In this document: positions 1 to 8,820 of the stretch, piece by piece | How positions within the stretch are numbered: position 1 is the first letter of the stretch | Layout of the letters: each line of letters opens with the position of its first letter | Source: Caldovatus sediminis | GTDB lineage: Bacteria; Pseudomonadota; Alphaproteobacteria; Acetobacterales; Acetobacteraceae | Direction: 5' to 3' | DNA: 64,000 nt | Assembly: GCF_014644455.1 (NCBI RefSeq) | Contig: NZ_BMKS01000004.1 | Coordinates: 62,001-126,000 of the forward strand | The notes under the pieces: generated by a model | The model's database searches: none | The model's input: only the letters and a program-made list of their open reading frames with translations | Told to the model about the DNA's origin: nothing | Position numbers and translations under genes: made by a program

Positions 1-801
1 CCTGTCGCGGCCCGTGAGCCCCGCGAGCGTGCCGATGCGCTGCAGCACGCGCGGCGTCCAGGCCGTGTCGCCCATGCCGTTGCGGCGCGAGAACTCGGCG
101 AGGGCGGCGTCGTAGCGCGCCAGCTCCTCCGCCTCGGCCGGCGCGCCGTAGGTCTCGCGGTGCAGCACCAGGCTGAGGGGCAGGCGCGGCTTGATCTCCG
201 TCCGCACCGCCGGGTCGGGCCAGCCGACCGAGAGCCCGAACGCCGCCATCGCGTTCGGCGGCAGCTTCAGCTCCGCCGCCACCTCCGCCGGCCTGTTGCG
301 CATCGCGCCGATGTAGACGCAGCCGAGGCCGAGCGATTCCGCCGCCGTCACCGCGTTCTGCGCCGCCAGCGCCGCGTCCACCAGGGCGAGGATGAAGGCC
401 TCCAGGTAGGGGACGCCCTCCATCTCCTTCCCGCGCGCCTGGCCGAGGCGCTCCAGCCGCGACAGGTCGGCGATCCAGACCAGCAGCAGCGGCGCGTCGC
501 GGATGAACTTCTGGTTCGCCGCCAGCACCGAGAGCCGCGCCTTGCGCTCCGGCTCCTGCACCGCGACGACGCTCCAGGTCTGCAGGTTGGAGGAGGTGGA
601 GGCGGAGGAGGCGGCGGCGACCAGCGTCTCCAGCGTGCCCGCCGGCAGCGCGCGGTCGGGCAGGAAGGAGCGCACGGAGCGGTGGTTGAGCAGCGTGCGG
701 ATCACCTCGTTGCTCGGCCCGGGGGCCGGCGGGTCCACCGCGCCGTAGCGGGCGCTGAGCAGGTCGGCGATCGTCTCGGCCGCGGCGGCGGTGGCGGACA
801 T
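1..801 (-). CDS. NADPH-dependent nitroreductase-family oxidoreductase (3' end outside window)
   Basis: FMN oxidoreductase of the nitroreductase fold, closest in layout to the NfsA/FRP-type NADPH enzymes that reduce nitro compounds or flavins. The reading frame opens at an ATG at 801 and stays open to base 1, so the C-terminus is missing. The N-terminal FMN signature NHRSVRSF lies at about residues 42-49. It is followed by a segment rich in Ser/Ala and Asn (ASSASTSSNLQTW) and then by VYIGAMRNRP, as in this family. It is separated from the HD-domain gene by about 65 bases on the same strand. The family is clear; the physiological substrate cannot be read from the sequence. Confidence 0.85.
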   Translation of the reverse strand, partial: MSATAAAAETIADLLSARYGAVDPPAPGPSNEVIRTLLNHRSVRSFLPDRALPAGTLETLVAAASSASTSSNLQTWSVVAVQEPERKARLSVLAANQKFIRDAPLLLVWIADLSRLERLGQARGKEMEGVPYLEAFILALVDAALAAQNAVTAAESLGLGCVYIGAMRNRPAEVAAELKLPPNAMAAFGLSVGWPDPAVRTEIKPRLPLSLVLHRETYGAPAEAEELARYDAALAEFSRRNGMGDTAWTPRVLQRIGTLAGLTGRDR

Positions 802-866
802 TCTCGGCTCCGGCGAGGTTGGGACGGGCGCAGTTGTATCCGGCGGGGCCCCGGCGGCAAACGGGG

Positions 867-1490
867 CTACAGCGTGATCGGCCGGCGGTACTTGGCCGAG
901 ACCGTCTCCGGCCGGATCAGCCCGCCGGCGAGCGCCATGGTCCAGTAGCCGATGTCGGCGAGGTGCACGATCGTGCCCTCCAGGCTGCGCACGACCAGCT
1001 CGCCCTCGCCGGAGTGCGCGCCGGCGATGTGCGCGACCTCCTCCGGCAGGCCGACGGTGAGGCAGATGTGCACGCCGTAGGCGGGGTGGCGGATCGAGGG
1101 CAGGCCCGCGGCGCGCGGCGCGGTTTCCCAGCGCCTGCGGTTCTCGGGGTCGAACTCCCAGGGCTTGCCGACGTCGTGGCAGAGCCCGCCGGCGACGACG
1201 ATGTCGCGCTGGATCCGCATCGCCGGGTTCAGCGCGGCCATCTCCTCGGCCATGCGCATGGCGAGGCGCGTGACGCCGCGGATGTGGTCGGTCTGGTCGC
1301 CGCGGACGAGCACCATCGAGCCGGGATTGCCCGCCGGCGGGATGTCGCGGATCGAGCGGAAGCTGCTGCGCGCGATGGCGAGCGCCCAGGCCTCGACCAC
1401 CTTGGCGCGCAGGGCGGCATCGGCGATCTCCTCGACCTCCGGCAGCTCGTGCGCGATCTGGCGCCGCAGCGCGTCCGTCACTTCCGTCAT
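867..1490 (-). CDS. HD-domain protein, putative metal-dependent phosphohydrolase
   Basis: 207-residue protein with an HD-superfamily core. HIRGVTRLAMR supplies the first histidine, LCHDVGKP is the His-Asp pair, and later HPAYGVH and HSGEGE supply further likely ligands. Such proteins hydrolyse phosphate esters or nucleotides, but the substrate here is unknown. The start at 1490 is chosen because AGGAGG stands 7 bases upstream. A longer reading from 1514 has no such site. It lies back to back with a Bug binding-protein gene, so the roughly 65-base space between the two starts holds both leaders. Confidence 0.8.
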   Translation of the reverse strand: MTEVTDALRRQIAHELPEVEEIADAALRAKVVEAWALAIARSSFRSIRDIPPAGNPGSMVLVRGDQTDHIRGVTRLAMRMAEEMAALNPAMRIQRDIVVAGGLCHDVGKPWEFDPENRRRWETAPRAAGLPSIRHPAYGVHICLTVGLPEEVAHIAGAHSGEGELVVRSLEGTIVHLADIGYWTMALAGGLIRPETVSAKYRRPITL

Positions 1491-1555
1491 CGCCACCCTC
1501 CTGGCCGAATGCAACCGGCTGGCCTAGCTTGTCGCCGGGAAACCGGAGGATGTCC

Positions 1556-2536
1556 ATGCACCCGCGCCGAACCTTGCTCCTCGCCGCTCCCGGGATCGCC
1601 GGGACCACGGTCGCCGCGCGCGCCCAGCCGGGCGGCGCCTATCCGGTGCGGCCGATCCGCATGGTCGTGCCCTTCGCGGCCGGCGGCGCCGCCGACCTCG
1701 TGGCCCGCGTGATCGCGCAAGGGATGAGCGAGACGCTGGGCCAGCCCGTCGTGGTCGAGAACCGCGGCGGATCGGGCGGGGTGATCGGGACCGAGGCGGT
1801 GCTCGCCGCGCCGGCCGACGGCTACACCATCGCCTTCCACTCCATGTCCTCGGCGGTGCTGAACGCCGGCCTGTACCGCAACCTCAGCTTCGACATCCGC
1901 CGCTCCTTCCTGCCGGTCTCGCTGGTCGGCACGGTGCCGAACATCGTCGTCGTCAACCCCCGCGTGCCGGCGCGGAACCTGGAGGAGTTCGTCGCGCTGC
2001 TGAAGCGCGAGCCGGGGCGCTACACCTACGCCTCGTCCGGCGCGGGGACGATCGTGCACCTCTCCGCGCACATGCTGGCGCAGATGGTGGGCGCCCAGGT
2101 GGTGCACGTGCCCTACCGCGGCTCCGGCCCGGCGATGAACGACCTGATCGCCGGCACGGTGGACTTCATGGTGGACACGCTGCCGACGGTGATCCCCTTC
2201 GTGCGCGACGGCAGGCTGCGCGCGCTCGCCGTCACCACGCGCGAGCGCAGCGCCGCGCTGCCGGAGGTGCCGACCGCGGCGGAGGCCGGGCTGCCCGGCT
2301 ACGAGACCTACAACTGGCACGCCGTCTTCGCCCCCGCGGGCGTGCCGGAGGGCGTGGTCCCGCGCCTCGAGCGCGCGGCGCGCGCGGCGGCGACCACCGG
2401 CGCCACGCATCGGCGCCTGGTCGAGGTCGGCGTGGACCCGCGCGGCAGCACGGCGGCGGAGCTGGAGGCGTTCTGGGACGAGCAGCTCCGCCTGTGGATC
2501 CCGATCGTGCGCTCCTCCGGCGCGACGGCGGATTGA
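1556..2536 (+). CDS. Tripartite tricarboxylate transporter substrate-binding protein (Bug family)
   Basis: Periplasmic binding protein of about 326 residues. It has a basic/hydrophobic signal peptide (MHPRRTLLL... ending near ARAQ) and the hallmark segment RMVVPFAAGGAAD, then GQPVVVENRGGSGG and YASSGAG. Bug proteins bind small carboxylates or aromatics and hand them to TctAB-type permeases or act as sensors. No permease is adjacent, a common situation for orphan Bug genes. GGAGG at 1545-1549 favours the ATG at 1556 over an ATG at 1550 or a TTG at 1529. It leads a plus-strand run with an HMG-CoA-lyase-like protein, a CoA-transferase and a dehydrogenase, suggesting that it imports their substrate (inference). 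Confidence 0.9.
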   Translation: MHPRRTLLLAAPGIAGTTVAARAQPGGAYPVRPIRMVVPFAAGGAADLVARVIAQGMSETLGQPVVVENRGGSGGVIGTEAVLAAPADGYTIAFHSMSSAVLNAGLYRNLSFDIRRSFLPVSLVGTVPNIVVVNPRVPARNLEEFVALLKREPGRYTYASSGAGTIVHLSAHMLAQMVGAQVVHVPYRGSGPAMNDLIAGTVDFMVDTLPTVIPFVRDGRLRALAVTTRERSAALPEVPTAAEAGLPGYETYNWHAVFAPAGVPEGVVPRLERAARAAATTGATHRRLVEVGVDPRGSTAAELEAFWDEQLRLWIPIVRSSGATAD

Positions 2537-2687
2537 GGGCTTCGGGACGGGGCCGCGACGGCCGGCCGCGGCGCGGGGGCGCGGGTCTGTCGCGATCGGC
2601 GGGGCGCGCTATGCTCGCCCCCGGCGCGCGCGCGGCCGGGGTCGGGGCGGCCGGGCCCCGGGGCGGCAGCAAGGAGAGGCAACAGCG

Positions 2688-3665
2688 ATGTCGGACCGTC
2701 CGAAGTTCGTCGAGTTCCGCGAGGAGGGCCCGCGCGAGGGCTTCCAGATCGAGAAGAAGGTCTATCCGCTCGCCGACCGCGTCGCGCTGGTCGAGGCGCT
2801 GGCCGAGACCGGGCTGAAGTACATCCAGGTCGCCTCCTTCGTCAGCCCGAAGCACGTGCCGCAGATGGCGGATTCGGAGCAGCTCTTCGCCGCGATCCGG
2901 CGCAGGCCCGGCGTGCACTACGCCGGGCTCTGGCTGAACGAGAAGGGCTTCGAGCGGGCGCGGCGGACGCCGAACGTGGACCTCTCGGCGAAGCTGTCGC
3001 TCTACGCCTCGGACGCCTTCGCGTGGAAGAACAACGGCTGCTCGGCCGAGGAGATGCGGGAACGGCAGCGCCGCTGGATGGACCTCTACGCCGAGGCCGG
3101 GCTGCCGATCGACAACGCCCTGGTGATGGCGGCCTTCGGCTGCAACTACGAGGGCGAGATCCCGCCGGCGCGGGTCGTGGAGCTGGCGCGCTGGACCGAC
3201 GCGCTGTGCCGCGAGTACGGGCAGAGGCTGCCGCGCTTCTTCCTCGCCGACACCATGGGCTGGGCCAATCCGGACTCCGTCCGCCGCCTGGTCGGCATGG
3301 TGCGCGAGGCGCTGCCCGAGGTGCGCATCGGGCTGCACCTGCACGACACGCGCGGCCTCGGCGCGGCCAACGTCCTCGCCGCGCTCGAGATGGGGGTGGA
3401 CCTGTTCGACAGCTCGGTCGCCGGCCTCGGCGGCTGCCCCTTCGCGAGCCACGGCGATGCCACCGCGGCCGGCAACATCTGCACCGAGGACATGGTCTTC
3501 CTCTGCCACGAGCTCGGCATCGAGACCGGGATAGACCTCGAGGCGCTGATCGAGTGCGGGCGCATGGCGGAGCGCATCATCGGCCGCAAGCTCTCGGGCC
3601 ACCTGATCCACAGCGGCTCGCTCGCGGCCTACCGCCGCGCGCGCCCGGCGAAGGCGGCGGAGTGA
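2688..3665 (+). CDS. Hydroxymethylglutaryl-CoA lyase family protein
   Basis: 325-residue TIM-barrel lyase of the HMGL-like family, which cleaves 3-hydroxy-3-methylglutaryl-CoA-type thioesters to acetyl-CoA plus a keto compound. Visible motifs are GPREGFQ near residues 14-20, SFVSPKHVPQMAD, ADTMGWANP, the metal-binding LHLHDTRG, and GLGGCPFA carrying the catalytic cysteine. Classical HMG-CoA lyases have Arg-Asp in the first motif. Here it is Arg16-Glu17, which suggests a subfamily with a different CoA ester. A Shine-Dalgarno AGGAGAGG precedes the ATG. The downstream CoA-transferase begins 6 bases after the stop, so the two are very probably co-translated and form an activate-then-cleave module. 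Confidence 0.88.
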   Translation: MSDRPKFVEFREEGPREGFQIEKKVYPLADRVALVEALAETGLKYIQVASFVSPKHVPQMADSEQLFAAIRRRPGVHYAGLWLNEKGFERARRTPNVDLSAKLSLYASDAFAWKNNGCSAEEMRERQRRWMDLYAEAGLPIDNALVMAAFGCNYEGEIPPARVVELARWTDALCREYGQRLPRFFLADTMGWANPDSVRRLVGMVREALPEVRIGLHLHDTRGLGAANVLAALEMGVDLFDSSVAGLGGCPFASHGDATAAGNICTEDMVFLCHELGIETGIDLEALIECGRMAERIIGRKLSGHLIHSGSLAAYRRARPAKAAE

Positions 3666-3671
3666 CGCGGC

Positions 3672-4835
3672 ATGACGGATGACGGCGGCGGCGTGCTCGC
3701 GGGCGTGCGCGTCGTCGAGATCGGCCAGGTCCTCTCCGGCCCCTTCGCCGGCGCGATCTTCGCCGATCTCGGCGCCGACGTGATCAAGGTCGAGAAGCCC
3801 GAGGGCGGCGACGACGCGCGCCAGATGGGCCCCGCCTTCCGCCACGGCGACGCGCTCAACTTCCACGAGTTCAACCGCGGCAAGCGCTCGGTCGTGCTCG
3901 ACCTGAAGGCGGAGGCGGGGCGGGAGGCGCTGCACCGGCTGCTCGGGACGGCCGACATCCTGCTGCACAACCTGCGCCCCGGCGCGGCGGAGGCGCTCGG
4001 CCTCGGGCCGGAGGAGGTCTGCGCCCGCCACCCGCGGCTGATCTACTGCGCGATGGGCGCCTTCGGCCACAAGGGGCCGCTCCGGCTCCGCCCCGGCTAC
4101 GAGCCGCTGTTCCAGGCCTTCTGCGGCCTCTCCAGCATCACCGGCGAGCCGGACGGGCCGCCGGTGCGCATGGGCGCCTCGGTGGTGGACCAGGGCACCG
4201 GCATGTGGACGGTGATCGGCGCCCTCGCCGCGCTGCAGCGGCGCCACCGCACCGGGCGCGGCGGCGTCGTCAACACCTCGCTGTTCGAGACCGCACTGCT
4301 CTGGGCCGGGCAGAAGATCAGCGCCTACGTGAACCAGGGGAAGCTGCCGGAGCGCCACGCCTCGGGCCATCCGAACTTCGTGCCCTACCAGGCCTTCGAG
4401 GCGGCCGACGCGCCGATGCTGGTCTGCTGCGGCAACGACCGGCTGTTCGCGAAGTTCGCCGCCGTCGCCGGGCGCCCGGACTGGCCGGAGGACCCGCGCT
4501 TCGCCACCAACCGCCAACGCCTCGCCCACAAGGCGGAGCTGCTGGCGCAGATCGCCGCGGTGCTGCGCACCCGCCCGCGCGGGGAGTGGCTGGAGCGGCT
4601 GATCGCCGCCGGCGTGCCCTGCGCGCCGATCAACACCATCCCGGAGGTGCTGGCCGAGCCGCAGACCGCGGCGATGGAGATGCTGCAGCCGGTGCCGGGC
4701 GAGGACTTCTCCCTCGTCGCCCTGCCGCTCTCCTTCGACGGCGAGCGCCCGCGCATCCGCCGCGTGGCGCCGCGCCTCGGCGAGCACACCGAAGAGGTGC
4801 TGGGCGGCACCGGCACCAGGGCGGCCGCCGGGTAG
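3672..4835 (+). CDS. CaiB/BaiF family CoA-transferase
   Basis: 387-residue class III CoA-transferase, which moves CoA between a carboxylic acid and an acyl-CoA. The N-terminal signature VVEIGQVLSGPFAG and DLGADVIKVEKP are typical. The aspartate of VVDQGTGMW (about residue 173) sits where the family's catalytic Asp lies. The length is normal for the family. It follows the lyase gene by 6 bases and precedes a zinc alcohol dehydrogenase. The probable role is to activate the acid that the lyase then cleaves. The actual acid is not determinable. Confidence 0.9.
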   Translation: MTDDGGGVLAGVRVVEIGQVLSGPFAGAIFADLGADVIKVEKPEGGDDARQMGPAFRHGDALNFHEFNRGKRSVVLDLKAEAGREALHRLLGTADILLHNLRPGAAEALGLGPEEVCARHPRLIYCAMGAFGHKGPLRLRPGYEPLFQAFCGLSSITGEPDGPPVRMGASVVDQGTGMWTVIGALAALQRRHRTGRGGVVNTSLFETALLWAGQKISAYVNQGKLPERHASGHPNFVPYQAFEAADAPMLVCCGNDRLFAKFAAVAGRPDWPEDPRFATNRQRLAHKAELLAQIAAVLRTRPRGEWLERLIAAGVPCAPINTIPEVLAEPQTAAMEMLQPVPGEDFSLVALPLSFDGERPRIRRVAPRLGEHTEEVLGGTGTRAAAG

Positions 4836-4893
4836 CGCGGCCGGGGACACGGAAGCGCGCGGCCATGCCCGCGCGAAAGGGGGAACGACACCG

Positions 4894-6027
4894 ATGCGCA
4901 TGAAGGCCGCCATCCTGTTCGAGCAGGGCCGCCCGCGCCCCTACGCGGAGACGAGGCCGCTCGTCGTCGAGGAGGTCGAGCTGGAGGGGCCCGGCCCCGG
5001 CGAGATCCTGATCGAGGTCGCCGCCGCCGGCCTCTGCCACTCCGACCTCTCGGCCATCGAGGGCATCCGCCCGCGCCCGCTGCCGATCGTCATCGGGCAC
5101 GAGGGCGCGGGCATCGTGCGCGAGGTCGGCGCGGGCGTCACCGGCCTCAGGCCGGGCGACCACGTCATCACCGTCTTCGTCGCGAGCTGCGGCGAGTGCC
5201 GCTACTGCGTGCGCGGGCGCCCGAACATCTGCGCGAGCGGCTTCGCGGCGCGCTCCGCCGGCACGCTGCTCTCCGGCGCCAGGCGCATCCGCCGGCTCGA
5301 CGGCACGCCGGTCAACCACGGCAGCGGCCTGTCGCTGTTCGCGCAGTACGCGGTGGTGCACCGCCGCTCCGCGGTCAAGATAGACCCCTCCGTGCCGCTC
5401 GAGGACGCGGCGATCTTCGGCTGCGCGGTGATGACCGGCGCCGGCGCGGTGTTCAACACCGCCGGGCTGCGGCCGGGCGAGAACATCGCCGTGGTCGGGC
5501 TCGGCGGCGTCGGCATGAACGCGCTGTTCGCCGCGGTGGCGGCGGGGGCGGAGCGGATCGTCGCGGTGGACACCAACCCGGAGAAGCTCGGTCTCGCCCG
5601 CCAGTGGGGCGCGACCGACACCTTCCTCGCCACCGACCCCGACTGCGCGAGGAAGGTGCGCGAGGCGACGGAGGGCGGCCTCGACACGGTGATCGAGACC
5701 GCGGGCAGCATCCCCGCCATGCAGCTCGCCGCCGCCATCACCGCGCGCGGCGGCAGCACCATCAGCGCCGGCCTGCCGGACGCGAAGGCGACCTTCTCCT
5801 ACCTGCACGCGGAGCTCGTCACCGACGAACGCTCGCTCCGCGGCAGCTACATGGGAAGCTGCGTCGCCGAGCGCGACATCCCGCGCTTCCTCGGCCTCTA
5901 CAAGCGCGGCAAGCTGCCGGTGGAGCGGCTGCGCAGCGGCTTCCTCGGGCTCGAGGAGATCAACGCCGGCTTCGACCGCCTCGCGGAAGGCAGCGTGCTG
6001 CGGCAGATCCTGCGGCCGAACGCCTGA
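4894..6027 (+). CDS. Zinc-dependent alcohol dehydrogenase, class III-like MDR
   Basis: 377-residue medium-chain dehydrogenase. Catalytic zinc ligands are visible at Cys48 (GLCHSD), His69-Glu70 (IGHEGAG) and the cysteine of IFGCAVMTG. The structural zinc lobe is complete (Cys99, 102, 105 and 113 in CGECRYCVRGRPNIC). The Rossmann motif is VVGLGGVGMNAL, with acidic VDTN indicating NAD(H). The overall pattern resembles glutathione-dependent formaldehyde and aryl-alcohol dehydrogenases. A GGGGGA sequence precedes the ATG at 4894. It is the last gene of the Bug/lyase/CoA-transferase run and converges on another dehydrogenase 21 bases away. It probably oxidises an alcohol intermediate of the same pathway (inference). 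Confidence 0.9.
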   Translation: MRMKAAILFEQGRPRPYAETRPLVVEEVELEGPGPGEILIEVAAAGLCHSDLSAIEGIRPRPLPIVIGHEGAGIVREVGAGVTGLRPGDHVITVFVASCGECRYCVRGRPNICASGFAARSAGTLLSGARRIRRLDGTPVNHGSGLSLFAQYAVVHRRSAVKIDPSVPLEDAAIFGCAVMTGAGAVFNTAGLRPGENIAVVGLGGVGMNALFAAVAAGAERIVAVDTNPEKLGLARQWGATDTFLATDPDCARKVREATEGGLDTVIETAGSIPAMQLAAAITARGGSTISAGLPDAKATFSYLHAELVTDERSLRGSYMGSCVAERDIPRFLGLYKRGKLPVERLRSGFLGLEEINAGFDRLAEGSVLRQILRPNA

Positions 6028-6048
6028 CGCGCCCGGCCGCGGGGGGCG

Positions 6049-7125
6049 TCAGGGCGTGATCGCCACCTTCAGCACGCCGTCGCGCTGGTGGCTGAACAGG
6101 TCGTAGGCCTCCTCGATCTGGTCCAGCCTGAAGCGGTGCGTCACCAGCGGCCGCAGGTCGGCGCGGCCGCTCGCGATCACCTCCATCAGCCGCCGCATCC
6201 GCTCCTTGCCGCCGGGGCAGAGCGTGGTGACGATGCGGTGGTCGCCGAGGCCGGCGGCGAAGGCGTCGAGCGGGATGCGCAGGTCGCCGGAATAGACGCC
6301 GAGCGAGGAGAGCGTGCCGCCCGGGCGCAGCACGCGCAGGCACGCCTCGAAGGTCGCCTGGGTGCCGAGCGCCTCGATCGCGACGTCCACGCCGCGCCCG
6401 TCGGTGATCCGGCGGATCGCCTCCACCGGGTCCTCCTGCGTGAAGTCCACGACGTGATCGGCGCCGAGGCGCTTCGCCACCGCCATCCGCTCCGGCACGC
6501 GCTCGACGGCGATGATCGTCGTGGCGCCCATCAGCCTCGCGCCCACCGTGGCGCACAGGCCGATCGGGCCCTGGGCGAAGACCGCCACCGCATCGCCGAT
6601 GCGGATCGCGCCGCTCTCCGCGCCGCCGAAGCCGGTGGACATGATGTCGGGGCACATCAGCACCTGCTCGTCCGTCAGCCCGTCCGGCACCGGCGCGAGG
6701 TTCGCCATCGCGTCGGGCACCCGCACGTATTCCGCCTGGCAGCCGTCTATGGTGTTGCCGAACTTCCAGCCGCCGATCGGCTTCCAGCCGTGCTTCGTCC
6801 CCGCCCCGTCCTGCGCGCAGAAGCCGCAGAGGCAGGCGTTGGAATGGCCCGAGGGCGTGATGGCGCCGGCGATGACCCGCTGGCCCTCGCGGTAGCCCTG
6901 CACGGCGGAGCCGAGACGCTCGATCACGCCGACCGGCTCGTGGCCGATGGTCAGCCCCTTCGCCACCGGATACTCGCCCTTGAGGATGTGGACGTCGGTG
7001 CCGCAGATCGTCGTCGTGGTGATGCGCAGCAGGGCGTCCAGGGGCCCCACCTCCGGAATGGGCTTCTCCTGGAGCTGGATGCGGCCGGGCTCGACGAACA
7101 CGGCGGCTTTCATGGTGCGCGGCAT
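6049..7125 (-). CDS. NAD(P)-dependent zinc alcohol dehydrogenase, secondary-alcohol type
   Basis: 358-residue MDR enzyme of the Thermoanaerobacter/Clostridium secondary-alcohol dehydrogenase branch. Catalytic zinc ligands are Cys41 (ICGTDVH), His62-Glu63 (IGHEPVG) and Asp160 in CPDIMSTGFGGAE, the Asp being characteristic of that branch. The segment CLCGFCAQDG replaces the normal four-cysteine structural lobe. The cofactor motif is VFAQGPIGLCATVGA. AGGAGG lies 9 bases before the chosen ATG at 7125; the frame extends further upstream without support. Convergent with the preceding dehydrogenase and divergent from pcaHG. Confidence 0.88.
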   Translation of the reverse strand: MPRTMKAAVFVEPGRIQLQEKPIPEVGPLDALLRITTTTICGTDVHILKGEYPVAKGLTIGHEPVGVIERLGSAVQGYREGQRVIAGAITPSGHSNACLCGFCAQDGAGTKHGWKPIGGWKFGNTIDGCQAEYVRVPDAMANLAPVPDGLTDEQVLMCPDIMSTGFGGAESGAIRIGDAVAVFAQGPIGLCATVGARLMGATTIIAVERVPERMAVAKRLGADHVVDFTQEDPVEAIRRITDGRGVDVAIEALGTQATFEACLRVLRPGGTLSSLGVYSGDLRIPLDAFAAGLGDHRIVTTLCPGGKERMRRLMEVIASGRADLRPLVTHRFRLDQIEEAYDLFSHQRDGVLKVAITP

Positions 7126-7552
7126 GGCCGGTCTCCTCCTGGTCGGGGCGGCATGGGGAGGCACCGCGCTCGGGGATGCCTTGATCCACCGCAAGGCCTG
7201 AAGGCCGCGCGCCGGCTACTCGCGCGGAAGCGGTGCGGGCCGGCGCGCCCGGGCAAGGGCTGGAGCCGGGGGCGGACGCCCGTGCGCTCCCCGCGGCGGC
7301 GCAGCAATCTCCGCCGGTCCGCCCGAGGTGCCTTTGCGCGAAGGGCCGATGAGAGGACCTCTGCCCGCTCGAATTCCCCGCCCGCCCCCGGCGGCGAGGC
7401 GTCACGGCCCGGCCGGCCCCGCGGCGATCGGGGCCGCGCCGCGGGCGCCGATCCCCGTTGGCAGACGTGCGGCGCGGCCGCAAGCATCTTGGACCGCCGC
7501 CCCCGTTCCGAGGTCGCCCGCAGGTGACCGCGCTACCGCAAGGAGCCCGAGC
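7126..7552. other. Divergent intergenic region between alcohol dehydrogenase and pcaHG
   Basis: 427 bases without a credible gene. It must hold the promoters of the minus-strand dehydrogenase and of pcaHG. I see no clear -35/-10 pair. A Shine-Dalgarno AAGGAG is present just before pcaH. Open frames here have no recognisable product and no ribosome-binding site. Confidence 0.6.
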
Positions 7553-8266
7553 ATGACCGACCCCATCGGCTACCGCCGGCCCGACCCGGCCACGCAGCCG
7601 CCCTACGACGTGCCGGCCTATGGCAGCACGCACCACCGCCACCCGAAGCAGGCGCCGGTGCGGGTGCCGCACACCCTCACCGAGGTCAGCGGCCCGCGCT
7701 TCTCGCCCGCCTGGTACGCGCCGCATGCCGACCTCTCGACGCTGAACGGCAAGGCGGCGCTCGGCGAGCGCATCATCGTCGCCGGCCGCGTGCTGGACGA
7801 GGACGGCCGCCCGGTGCGCGGCGCGATGGTCGAGGTCTGGCAGGCGAACGCCGCCGGCCGCTACCACCACCCCGGCGACCAGCACGACGCGCCCCTCGAC
7901 CCGAACTTCCTCGGCCGCGGGCGGGTCTTCACCGACGAGGAGGGGAACTACCGCTTCACCACCATCCGCCCCGGCGCCTATCCCTGGCGGAACCATCCCA
8001 ACGCCTGGCGGCCGGTGCACATCCACTACTCGCTGTTCGGCGCGGGCTTCGCGCAGCGGCTGATCACCCAGATGTACTTCCCGGGCGACCCGCTGCTCGC
8101 CTACGACCCGATCTTCCTGAGCACGGCGGACGAGGCGGCGCGCAACCGGCTGATCGCCCGGTTCGACCTCGACATCACCGAGCCGGAATGGGCGCTGGGC
8201 TATCGCTTCGACATCGTGCTGCGCGGCCGCGAGGCCACGCCCTTCGAGAACGACGGAGCGCACTGA
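7553..8266 (+). CDS. pcaH: Protocatechuate 3,4-dioxygenase beta subunit
   Basis: 237-residue iron subunit of the intradiol dioxygenase that opens protocatechuate to 3-carboxy-cis,cis-muconate. The four non-haem iron ligands are all present: Tyr104 (GRYHH), Tyr143 (GAYPWRN), His156 and His158 (PVHIHYS). Their spacing matches the classical Tyr408/Tyr447/His460/His462 set. The N-terminal segment with YGSTHHRHPKQ is typical of PcaH. AAGGAG is 8-9 bases before the ATG at 7553; longer upstream readings are unsupported. pcaG starts one base after the stop. The other pca genes (lactonizing enzyme, decarboxylase, pcaQ regulator) are not in the window. Confidence 0.95.
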   Translation: MTDPIGYRRPDPATQPPYDVPAYGSTHHRHPKQAPVRVPHTLTEVSGPRFSPAWYAPHADLSTLNGKAALGERIIVAGRVLDEDGRPVRGAMVEVWQANAAGRYHHPGDQHDAPLDPNFLGRGRVFTDEEGNYRFTTIRPGAYPWRNHPNAWRPVHIHYSLFGAGFAQRLITQMYFPGDPLLAYDPIFLSTADEAARNRLIARFDLDITEPEWALGYRFDIVLRGREATPFENDGAH

Positions 8267-8267
8267 C

Positions 8268-8813
8268 ATGACCGCCGCGACCGCCAGCCAGACGGCGGGG
8301 CCATACTGGCACCTGATCGACTTCCCCGAATGGGCCGACCTGCTGCGGGCCGACGGGCCGAACGCGGGCGTCACCGGCGGCGAGCGCATCGTGCTCACCG
8401 GCCGCGTCACGGACGGCCAGGGCGCGCCCGTCGCGGACGCCATGGTCGAGATCTGGCAGGCCGACCCCGAGGGCCGCTACGACGGCGCCTTCCACGGCTT
8501 CGGCCGCTGCGGCACCGATGCGGACGGCATGTTCCGCTTCGTCACCCTGAAGCCCGGCCCGGTGCCGGGCCGCGGCAACCAGACGCAGGCGCCGCACGTG
8601 GTGCTCTCGATCTTCGCGCGCGGGCTGCTGAAGCAGCTCGTCACGCGGCTCTACTTCGCCGGCGAGGCGCTGAACGAGAACGACCCGGTCCTGCAGGCGA
8701 TCGAGCCGGCGCGCCGCGGCACGCTGATCGCGCGCCGGACCGCGGCGCCCGGCGAATGGCGCCTCGACATCCGGCTGCAGGGCGAGGGCGAGACCGTCTT
8801 CCTCGACGTCTGA
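8268..8813 (+). CDS. pcaG: Protocatechuate 3,4-dioxygenase alpha subunit
   Basis: 181-residue structural partner of PcaH. It has the shared intradiol fold (ASQTAGPYW at the N-terminus, VTDGQGAPVADAMVEIWQADP) but lacks the paired Tyr/His iron ligands, as expected for the alpha chain. FARGLLKQLVTRLYF and the C-terminal GETVFLDV are family hallmarks. The ATG follows the pcaH stop by a single base, so the two are translationally coupled. It ends 7 bases before the convergent Rieske gene. Confidence 0.95.
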   Translation: MTAATASQTAGPYWHLIDFPEWADLLRADGPNAGVTGGERIVLTGRVTDGQGAPVADAMVEIWQADPEGRYDGAFHGFGRCGTDADGMFRFVTLKPGPVPGRGNQTQAPHVVLSIFARGLLKQLVTRLYFAGEALNENDPVLQAIEPARRGTLIARRTAAPGEWRLDIRLQGEGETVFLDV

Positions 8814-8820
8814 GGGCGCG

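Noticed and set aside
160-948. Long plus-strand open frames (262 and 297 codons) over the nitroreductase and HD genes
   Set aside because: They are Arg/His/Ala-rich antisense frames without domains. The minus-strand readings give clear nitroreductase and HD motifs.
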